The notes below the pieces were generated by a model, which was given only the letters and a program-made list of their open reading frames with translations, was not told where the DNA came from and searched no databases. From assembly GCA_900557355.1 (NCBI GenBank), contig USSR01000441.1, positions 1 to 5,994 of the forward strand: DNA of 5,994 nucleotides, read 5' to 3'. The position numbers and the translations under genes were made by a program. Of the stretch, positions 1-5,726 are shown one piece after another (positions within the stretch are counted from its first letter, which is position 1; the number at the start of each line of letters is the position of its first letter). This stretch comes from an uncultured Bacteroides sp. (GTDB lineage: Bacteria > Bacteroidota > Bacteroidia > Bacteroidales > Bacteroidaceae).

Positions 1-2
1 AC

Positions 3-593
3 AGGGGGTTTGAGATAGAAGATGCTCTTCTTATCAATAAGTGGAGAAATGATTTTGAAATCCAGAAATTAGTTTCCACTTCGTTTAAATATGTTTCATT
101 GGAAATTGAAAAGGAGTGGGTTAAATCAAAAATGATGGATAACCGAAAAGATATTTATTTAGCTATTTGTTTGAATGACGATAGCCGGAAGATGGTAGGA
201 TATGTCTCGGTCAATAATATAGATTATCTCAACCGTACAGCCGTGGGTGGGCAGATAGTAATAGACCCTCTTTATCAAGATGGTATCATTAGGTATGAGG
301 TAGGAATGCTTATCCGAGAATTAGTGTTTAATCATCTTAATATCAATCGCTACGAAGGTAAATGTTTATCAGAACATATTGCTTCAAGAGTAATCATGGA
401 AGCTAGTGGATATAAGTTGGAAGGAATATATCGTGAAGCCATCTATAAGGATGGGAAGTACCATGATCAGTGTGTATATTCTCTTTTGAGGGCAGACTAT
501 GAGGAATGGATGGAGCGTGGCGATTATTCATTGTCCGTATTTGCCAAGAAGGTGAGACATTTAAGGAATAGTTATGCTGCGAGTAGGCTGTAA
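3..593 (+). CDS. GNAT-family N-acyltransferase (RimJ/RimL-like), 5' end outside the window
   Basis: The reading frame is open from the left edge to TAA at 591-593, giving 196 visible residues. The residues before the TTG at 99 already read as the family N-terminus (E6-D7 and K13-W-R-N at visible residues 13-16), so the true start lies upstream and TTG 99 is not the start. GNAT features follow: a central strand with G66-Y-V-S, an acetyl-CoA loop region D88-P-L-Y-Q-D-G-I, and the C-terminal G136-Y-K-L-E-G block followed by K-D-G-K-Y-H-D and a Y-S-L-L strand, typical of the Acetyltransf_3 type. The pyrophosphate-binding loop is degenerate: Q92-D-G94-I-I-R97 instead of Q/R-x-x-G-x-G/A. About 25 residues extend past the fold (E-R-G-D-Y-S onwards). 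In this context it probably transfers an acyl group from acyl-CoA to an amino sugar nucleotide, as WecD and PseH do; that substrate is inference. Its 3' end overlaps the next gene by 20 nt, suggesting translational coupling. Confidence 0.85.
   Translation, partial: RGFEIEDALLINKWRNDFEIQKLVSTSFKYVSLEIEKEWVKSKMMDNRKDIYLAICLNDDSRKMVGYVSVNNIDYLNRTAVGGQIVIDPLYQDGIIRYEVGMLIRELVFNHLNINRYEGKCLSEHIASRVIMEASGYKLEGIYREAIYKDGKYHDQCVYSLLRADYEEWMERGDYSLSVFAKKVRHLRNSYAASRL
563..567 (+). promoter_or_regulatory. Shine-Dalgarno-like AAGGA for the serine hydrolase start
   Basis: AAGGA lies 6 nt before ATG 574, inside the end of the GNAT gene. It supports ATG 574 as the start, because the next codons encode a signal peptide. 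Most other genes in the window lack such a motif, which is usual in Bacteroidota. Confidence 0.4.
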
Positions 594-1752
594 AACGATA
601 TTATTTATTTTTGTCTTGTTGGAATGTGTATTTTCTGGTGTAGCTTCTGATAATGAGAATCATTCATCTCTTGAGGCTCAGATAGAGGCCATTTTTAACA
701 AGATGAAAATGACAGGTCTGGGAATTGCGGTTGTCAAAGGAGATTCTATTGTTTATGTTCATTCTTGGGGATATAAAGAAGTACCAACAGTTAACAATCA
801 AGGAATACTTTTGAAGAATGATGACCTATTTCGTATTGCTTCTGTATCAAAAACCTTTGTGGCTTCCGCCATATTGCAACTTGTAGAAGAAGGTGTTTTG
901 AACTTGGATGATGATGTTCAGAAATTTCTCAAATTCCCTTTGCGAAATCCTTCCTATAGAGATAAGCCCATAACTGTAAGGATGTTGCTTACTCACACAT
1001 CAAGCATTAATGATTCACAACGTTGGTGGTCGCTTGACATAATCAATCCTATTATTTCTGACAACTATGCTAAGTGCTTTTCTGAAACTAAACCTGGTAT
1101 GGAGTACAAATATTGCAATTACAATTATTTGCTACTCGGTGCGGTGATAGAGGGGGCTACTGGAAATAGATTTGACACTGAGATTGATAGTAGAATAATG
1201 AAGCCGCTTGATATTCAAGGTGGTTTTAATTGCAATTTGTTAGATTCAACCAAGTTTGTTAGGCTCTATCGTTATAATAAGGAATCGGGGGCGTTTAGAG
1301 AGGACGATGAAGCCTATCGTCCTTATAGATATCAAATTCAGACTCATTATACATTAGGTAAATCTATAGGGTTGGTTTATCCCGATTCTGGTATGAAAAT
1401 AACTACTACAGATTTGGCCAAGTATATGATGATGCACATGAAAGGTGGTACTCTTAAGCAGGCTACCATACTGTCATTAAGAAGTGAAATGATGATGCGT
1501 GAGAATTATGTAGGAAAGAACAATTACGGTTTTGCATTTCGGCAGTATCGTGGTTTAGTTCCCAATACAACATTGTACGGACAGACTGGGGGCGGATTTG
1601 GACTGAAAAGTGCAATGATATTCGACCCTAAGCATCAAATGGGCTTTGTCATTATATGCAGCGGTAGTGCATCAGAATATATTGATGGGTATAACGATAT
1701 ACATAAGCCGTTAATCAAACTACTATACAATTATTTTTCTGAGAATGACTGA
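574..1752 (+). CDS. Secreted serine hydrolase, class C beta-lactamase / esterase family
   Basis: A 392-residue protein. The N-terminus has a basic residue (K7), a hydrophobic core (about residues 8-20) and a probable signal-peptidase I site near A24-S25. The Cys in L-L-E-C18 is a poor lipobox. The mature part has the serine beta-lactamase/penicillin-binding fold: S90-V-S-K93 (SxxK, nucleophile S90 and general base K93), L-L-T-H-T-S-S at 138-144, Y180-C-N182 (YxN), and G336-Q-T-G-G at 336-340. The last is the KTG/HTG position with Gln in place of Lys or His. The length is normal for the family, and all nucleophile-box residues are intact. Family members include D-Ala-D-Ala carboxypeptidases, esterases and peptidases, and the sequence does not separate these. 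The gene overlaps both neighbours (20 nt upstream, 8 nt downstream in ATGACTGA), so it is an integral operon member. A role in ester removal or transfer on the exported polysaccharide in the periplasm is inference. Confidence 0.9.
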   Translation: MLRVGCKTILFIFVLLECVFSGVASDNENHSSLEAQIEAIFNKMKMTGLGIAVVKGDSIVYVHSWGYKEVPTVNNQGILLKNDDLFRIASVSKTFVASAILQLVEEGVLNLDDDVQKFLKFPLRNPSYRDKPITVRMLLTHTSSINDSQRWWSLDIINPIISDNYAKCFSETKPGMEYKYCNYNYLLLGAVIEGATGNRFDTEIDSRIMKPLDIQGGFNCNLLDSTKFVRLYRYNKESGAFREDDEAYRPYRYQIQTHYTLGKSIGLVYPDSGMKITTTDLAKYMMMHMKGGTLKQATILSLRSEMMMRENYVGKNNYGFAFRQYRGLVPNTTLYGQTGGGFGLKSAMIFDPKHQMGFVIICSGSASEYIDGYNDIHKPLIKLLYNYFSEND

Positions 1753-2968
1753 ATTCCTGTACGAAAGTAAAGTAGCTATTACAAAGCCAAAATTTGACAT
1801 CTTTGTGTTGGCTTTTGCCGTGCTGTTGCTGATGTTCAAGTCTCAACGTATTCTGTGGGTAAGGCCAATACCCGAGATTATTATTGTTGTTTTTGGCATA
1901 GCTGTTTTTTTGTTTCACTTAAGATTGTATGTCAATCATTTTAGATATACATATATTAGTGTATTTCATAGTATGGCTTTGCTTCTTTTCTTGTTCGCAT
2001 ATGAAACTTTGTGCGTATCCGACTTGAATCCGATAGCTATCCTAGCTTCTATGTCAACGCTGTTTTGTACCGAAATACTGATACTTATTCCTGTTCAGTT
2101 CAAAAGGCAGATACTAAACTTTGTCATAAAGGTGATTCAGTTTTGTGTAGGTATTTCATTGGTCGGTTGGATATTGTTCTTGTTGAAGTTTCCATTGCCT
2201 CATTATACGGATGCTTCAGACCCATATTACTATCACACTATCTATTATTTATTCAATCTGAATGGTGATCCAGACCTACAACTTGTACCCCGCTTTGCCG
2301 GATTTTTTTTAGAACCAGGACATTTGGGCACGATGTGTGTGTTCTTACTTTGTATAAACCGCTTTCGTTTGCGTGAATTTGGAAATAAAATCTTGCTGGC
2401 AGGGGTGTTGTTCTCTTTGTCACTTGCGGCGTATGGTTTGTTGGTCGGGGCAGTGATAATATATTTCATCCAAATGAGAAAAATTATTTGGATTATTATA
2501 TTTGGAAGTCTTTTTGCTACAGTTGGTATAATATCTTATTTCTACAATAATGGAGATAACGTACTTTATCAGATGATTTTCCATCGTATAGAGTTTGAAG
2601 ATGGTGAGATGGTGGGTAATAATAGAACATCCATGTACTTCGATGCGGAATTTGACAAATACCTATCTAGTAGTAAAGTGTGGACGGGTATGGGAAGAGA
2701 CGCATTTGGTAGTGAGAAAAATGCCAATCAAAACATTACGATTGGATGTGCTGGTTACAAACGATATTTCTTTATCCGAGGGGTATTGGGTACAGTGTTG
2801 TTACTGCTGTTTCTGGTGGCTTATTATTGGAATTATCGCTCTATTTGGACTTTGGGCTTCTTGATAGTATTCATCGTAGGTAACTTAATCCGTGATTATC
2901 CTTTGAAACCAATATGGCTCTACCTTTTTATATTGAGTTTACCCATTTTGAAGTTAGAAAACAAATAA
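1745..2968 (+). CDS. wzy: Wzy-like O-antigen/capsule repeat-unit polymerase, integral membrane
   Basis: A 407-residue, very hydrophobic protein with about 11 predicted membrane segments by eye: near 19-31, 43-58, 73-88, 97-116, 125-147, 195-205, 215-241, 247-267, 342-361, 366-381 and 388-402. A loop between segments carries R183-F-A-G-F-F-L-E190-P-G-H193-L-G, the R-x-x-G-x-x-x-E-P-G-H pattern frequent in Wzy-like proteins of Bacteroidota. A large non-membrane loop (about 268-341) contains G291-N-N-R-T-S. Arg residues in Wzy loops are known to matter for polymerisation, so R183 and R294 are the candidate functional residues. The expected role is joining undecaprenyl-linked repeat units at the outer face of the inner membrane. 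Low sequence conservation makes Wzy a call from topology and context; an O-antigen ligase (WaaL) is the main alternative. The start ATG 1745 overlaps the previous stop by 8 nt, and the next gene begins 3 nt after the TAA. A run of eight T at 2303-2310 encodes part of the EPGH motif. Confidence 0.8.
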   Translation: MTEFLYESKVAITKPKFDIFVLAFAVLLLMFKSQRILWVRPIPEIIIVVFGIAVFLFHLRLYVNHFRYTYISVFHSMALLLFLFAYETLCVSDLNPIAILASMSTLFCTEILILIPVQFKRQILNFVIKVIQFCVGISLVGWILFLLKFPLPHYTDASDPYYYHTIYYLFNLNGDPDLQLVPRFAGFFLEPGHLGTMCVFLLCINRFRLREFGNKILLAGVLFSLSLAAYGLLVGAVIIYFIQMRKIIWIIIFGSLFATVGIISYFYNNGDNVLYQMIFHRIEFEDGEMVGNNRTSMYFDAEFDKYLSSSKVWTGMGRDAFGSEKNANQNITIGCAGYKRYFFIRGVLGTVLLLLFLVAYYWNYRSIWTLGFLIVFIVGNLIRDYPLKPIWLYLFILSLPILKLENK

Positions 2969-2971
2969 ATT

Positions 2972-4100
2972 ATGTCGGCTTTACATATAGGTTTTGACCA
3001 TAACTTTATAGAACATTCAAGGCGTGTGTTTGAGGAGTATTATCCCAATACGAATACTTTCGTTATCCTAAAGAAAACAGGCGCATTGAGAATAATCAAA
3101 CATCCAGAGAATTTTGTTATTTTGAATCTTTATGATGAACGAAACTTTGGGAAACTTTGGAAGCTACAATGATATTGATAAGATAGTGTTTCATGGGTGT
3201 TCGATTAAGTTTGCATCAATCTTGAAATTCCTCCAGACGAAAAGAAAGTTTACTGTGTACTGGCTGTTCTGGGGATATGAACTTTATCAGACGTTGGGGT
3301 ATGAAAAGAATTATAAATTATTGGATGAACCTTTTTCGCCTTTTAAAATATCTTCTTATTATGTGCCCAATGCATGTAGTAAGCTCATTCGTAAGTTGTG
3401 TAGACGTTATTTGCCGTCAGTAGTGATGGAAATGCTTCCTCATATAGATTATTTCTGTTTTTGGTTTAAGGATGATTATGATTTGTTGAAGAAATACTTT
3501 AATGTTCCTATAAAGTATAAGTTATTTGCTTACTCAGCCAGTAAGCGAGGAGAAGCACCACCTTATCTTTTTGACCTGAAAGATAGGCAGACTGCAACAA
3601 TAATGGTAAACCATCAGGCTTCAGCTTTCGGTAATCATAAAACTGTATTTCGTAGGCTTAAAGAGCTTAATTGCACTAAGCAATACGATGTGATAGTACC
3701 ATTATCTTATGGTAGTAGTTGGGTGAAACGGGGTGTCGTTAAGATGGGTGATAAGTTGTTTGGAAATTCATTTTCTCCGATAACTACTTATTTACCGAAG
3801 GAAGAGTATTTCAGATTACTTGAAAAAGTGGATGTTGCCATCTTCGGACAGCGACGTCAAGAGGCATCAGGTAATATTATCCAGCTATTGAGAAATGGCG
3901 TGAAAGTTTTTTTGCGAAATGATAATATGTTGCTTAATTACTACAGAGCAAGGGGCTATATAATTTTCTCATTCGAAGATGATTTGATAGATGAGTATTC
4001 ATTGCGGTCTTTGTCTATTTTAGAGAAAGAACACAATAGGCAGTGTTATATGGATACTCGGCTCTACTATGATGATTTTATGCCCACATTTTTTGATTGA
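2972..4100 (+). pseudogene. WecF/RffT-like (GT56) glycosyltransferase, split by a 10-bp tandem duplication
   Basis: Translation from ATG 2972 stops at TGA 3170-3172 after 66 residues. The rest of the protein continues in another frame to TGA 4098-4100. With one copy of the 10-bp repeat at 3141-3160 removed, both parts join into one 372-codon frame with the junction N-F-G-S-Y-N-D, close to the roughly 360 residues of E. coli WecF. Rejoined numbering: F70-H-G72; W94-L-F-W-G-Y-E-L-Y (94-102); V209-N-H-Q-A-S-A-F-G-N-H-K; V239-P-L-S-Y-G; F288-G-Q-R-R-Q-E-A-S-G-N; L311-R-N-D. These follow, in order, the landmarks of 4-acetamido-4,6-dideoxygalactose transferase (FHG, IWGADLY, VGNSG..NEH, VVPMGY, FARQQG). 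The likely role is cytoplasmic transfer of a 4-amino-dideoxyhexose from dTDP-sugar to a lipid-linked acceptor; the exact sugar is inference. An in-frame ATG at 3132, just before the repeat, could give a 322-residue product lacking about 54 native N-terminal residues, probably compromised because part of the N-terminal Rossmann domain is lost. Confidence 0.85.
3141..3160 (+). repeat. Exact 10-bp tandem duplication (GAAACTTTGG x2)
   Basis: Two perfect adjacent copies (3141-3150 and 3151-3160), with flanking bases that do not extend the repeat. Because 10 is not a multiple of three, the second copy moves the upstream frame (positions 2 mod 3) onto a stop at 3170. Deleting one copy puts it exactly into the downstream frame (positions 0 mod 3). 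It probably arose by replication slippage and could revert the same way. Confidence 0.95.
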
Positions 4101-4104
4101 TATA

Positions 4105-4734
4105 ATGAAGAATTTAGTAATAATCGGTGCTGGTGGTATGGGACGCACCATTTTTGACGTAGCTCGTGAGAGTATAGGTTATGGCATAGAGTATACTATC
4201 AAGGGATTCATAGACGACAACTTATCTGCACTGGATGGTTTTGAGGATTATCCTCCTATGTTGGGGACAATATCCCATTATTTGCCCGAAGTGGATGATG
4301 TCTTTACGTTCTCTATTGGTGGCGAATCAAGAAGGGTTTGTATTGAGTACTTGATGGAACGGAATGCCAAGTTTATCAATATCGTTCACAGTACAGCTCG
4401 AATAGGGTCAAATGTTCGCATGGGCGAAGGTAATGTGATAGGTGCTTTTACCTCTTTGGGAGCTGACTGTAGCATAGGTAGTTACAACATGATTCAATCG
4501 TACACAGTGATAGGGCATGATGCTAAGATTGGTGATTTTAACAGAATAGATACTCATGTTACTTGTGTCGGAGGAATTCAAATAGGAAACGAGACAACAA
4601 TTCATACTTCTGCGGTCATTAATCATAAAGTGATAGTCGAAGATAATGTCCATGTAGGTGCATGTAGTTTTGTTATTAGAAGAGTTAAAGCTGGTACAAC
4701 CGTATTCGGTAATCCTGCTAAGAAATTAGTTTAA
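4105..4734 (+). CDS. PglD/NeuD-family sugar O/N-acyltransferase, left-handed beta-helix
   Basis: A 209-residue protein in two parts. Residues 1 to about 90 form a small Rossmann-like N-domain with the G8-A-G-G-M-G13 loop and F-I-D-D near 35-38 (PglD_N type). Residues from about 93 to the end are hexapeptide repeats ([LIV]-G-x-x-x-x, e.g. I-G-S-N-V-R, I-G-S-Y-N-M, I-G-D-F-N-R, I-G-N-E-T-T) ending in V-F-G-N-P-A-K-K-L. H138 in I-G-H-D is the candidate general base, matching the conserved His of PglD. The family works as trimers and uses acetyl-CoA, or sometimes another acyl donor, to acylate a 4-amino sugar nucleotide or a sialic-acid-type sugar. ATG 4105 is chosen over in-frame ATG 4069 because the glycine loop then starts at residue 8 as usual, and because 4069 lies inside the preceding gene. 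It follows that gene by 4 nt. The adjacent acyl carrier protein makes a non-acetyl donor possible (inference). Confidence 0.9.
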   Translation: MKNLVIIGAGGMGRTIFDVARESIGYGIEYTIKGFIDDNLSALDGFEDYPPMLGTISHYLPEVDDVFTFSIGGESRRVCIEYLMERNAKFINIVHSTARIGSNVRMGEGNVIGAFTSLGADCSIGSYNMIQSYTVIGHDAKIGDFNRIDTHVTCVGGIQIGNETTIHTSAVINHKVIVEDNVHVGACSFVIRRVKAGTTVFGNPAKKLV

Positions 4735-4746
4735 ATATATATAGTT

Positions 4747-4977
4747 ATGGAAATCAAAGATTTTATTGAAAATTTTGCGGAACAGTTTGATGATACAACA
4801 GTTGAAATGTTGGGTGCTGGAACTAAGTTTAGAGAACTGGATGAATGGTCTTCATTAATTGCTTTGTCAGTCATTGCAATGGTGGATGAGGTTTATGGGA
4901 TAACCATAAATGGTGAGGATATTCGTAGTTCTCAAACTATCAGTGATTTGTTTAACAGAATAATGGATAAAAAGTAG
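4747..4977 (+). CDS. Acyl carrier protein
   Basis: A 76-residue acidic protein of normal ACP length and four-helix pattern. The phosphopantetheine site is read as S36 in E33-W-S-S36-L-I-A-L, followed by helix II with V-I-A-M-V-D-E-V-Y-G and I-N-G-E-D-I. The usual Asp before the modified Ser (DSL) is Ser here (SSL). That, with the Trp two residues earlier, sets it apart from the housekeeping AcpP of fatty-acid synthesis and suggests a dedicated, locus-specific carrier. The role would be to hold an acyl or aminoacyl group as a thioester for modification by the neighbouring SDRs and transfer by an acyltransferase. It starts 12 nt after the PglD-like gene, across a short AT-only stretch, and its TAG directly abuts the next ATG, so co-translation is likely. 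No ligase or ketosynthase loading partner is visible in the window; one may lie further right. Confidence 0.9.
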   Translation: MEIKDFIENFAEQFDDTTVEMLGAGTKFRELDEWSSLIALSVIAMVDEVYGITINGEDIRSSQTISDLFNRIMDKK

Positions 4978-5726
4978 ATGTATAATCCTTTCTCTTTGAG
5001 AGGCAAGACAATACTTGTAACAGGTGCTTCATCTGGTATTGGACGTGCTACTGCTATAGAATGTTCAAGATTGGGGGCTGCGTTGGTTTTAACCGGTCGA
5101 AATGAGAAAGCCTTACAAGAAACCAAGGAACAATTGGCAGATTTAGGCAATGGTCATTCTATTTTTGTTGCTGATTTGATGAATGAAGACGCTTGCGAAG
5201 ATTTAGTTTCTCGGCTTCCTTTGTTGGACGGGTTTGTCAGTAATGCTGGAATAGGAAAGATGCTTCCTTTACAATTTTATTCTTTGGAGGTATTAGATGA
5301 GGTGTTTCGGATAAATTGTTTTTCTCCAATGCTTTTATTAAAACTGTTGGTGAAGAGAAAGAGGCTTAAAAATAATTCTTCTGTGGTGTTTACTGCTTCA
5401 ATTTCTGGTTACAATAATGTTGCTCCAGCTAATGGTATTTATGGAACTTCTAAAAGTGCATTGAGTGCTTATATGAAATATGCAGCTTTAGAGTTGGCTG
5501 GAAAGGGGATTCGATGTAATGCTGTACATCCTGGAAGAATAAATACCCCTTTGATATCCAATCGGATGTTGACGAAGATGTAGCCAAAGATGTAGAACAA
5601 TATCCTTTGAAACGTTACGGAGAACCAAGTGAGGTGGCTCATGCCATCATCTATTTGTTGTCGGATGCCGCATCATGGGTTACCGGAACTAATCTGGTAA
5701 TCGATGGTGGGCGTAGCCTGAAATGA
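4978..5726 (+). pseudogene. Short-chain dehydrogenase/reductase (FabG-like), frameshifted near the C-terminus
   Basis: The first 201 codons (4978-5583) encode a classical SDR: T15-G-A-S-S-G-I-G22 (cofactor loop), R41 after beta-strand 2 (T-G-R-N, suggesting NADPH), N89-A-G91, N113, S141, Y155-x-x-x-K159, and V183-H-P-G-R-I-N-T-P-L. The frame then meets TAG 5581-5583. The missing C-terminus continues in the -1 frame as D-E-D-V-A-K-D-V-E-Q-Y-P-L-K-R-Y-G-E-P-S-type sequence, through L-L-S-D-A-A-S-W-V-T-G-T and V-I-D-G-G-R to TGA 5724-5726. Adding one base (for example ACG-AAG to ACG-GAAG near 5574) gives 249 residues, the normal SDR length. No slippery heptamer supports programmed frameshifting. 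The catalytic residues survive, but the C-terminal part that forms the substrate pocket and tetramer contacts is lost, so the product is probably inactive. It lies between an ACP and a second SDR, suggesting reduction of a carrier-bound ketoacyl group or of a sugar intermediate. The 3' part is richer in G+C than the 5' part. Confidence 0.85.
5572..5583 (+). other. Frameshift site and premature stop in the first SDR
   Basis: The 5' frame reads ACG-AAG-ATG-TAG here, while the 3' frame reads G-GAT-GTA-GCC-type codons overlapping it. Restoration needs a +1 base (or -2 bases) somewhere in about 5553-5580. The exact base cannot be fixed without a homologue. Confidence 0.75.

Noticed and set aside
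99..101. TTG at 99 as the start of the acetyltransferase
   Set aside because: The same frame is open to the left edge and the residues before it match the family N-terminus, so the gene begins upstream of the window.
1905..1911. T7 runs at 1905-1911 and 3907-3913 as switch sites
   Set aside because: Runs of this length are common in AT-rich coding sequence and do not fall in a notable motif.
1715..1918. Minus-strand open frames opposite the hydrolase/polymerase junction, the polymerase, the PglD-like gene and the first SDR
   Set aside because: They are low-complexity or motif-free shadows of genes with clear family signatures on the + strand.
2011..2864. Alternative + strand frames inside the polymerase gene (2011-2268 and 2595-2864)
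   Set aside because: They have no recognisable domain and lie wholly within the longer membrane-protein frame, which carries the conserved motif.
3141..3172. Programmed frameshifting in the glycosyltransferase
   Set aside because: The exact 10-bp duplication fully explains the frame change and no slippery sequence is evident.
4069..4104. ATG 4069 as the start of the PglD-like gene
   Set aside because: It lies inside the glycosyltransferase and adds 12 residues unlike the family; ATG 4105 places the glycine loop at the expected distance.
4735..4746. AT-only stretch before the ACP gene as a promoter
   Set aside because: It is only 12 nt long, with no -33/-7 type Bacteroidota promoter pattern that can be supported; it reads as an ordinary operon spacer.
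5566..5583. Programmed -1 ribosomal frameshifting in the first SDR
   Set aside because: No slippery heptamer and no clear downstream stem-loop are visible, and SDRs have no known need for a shortened form.
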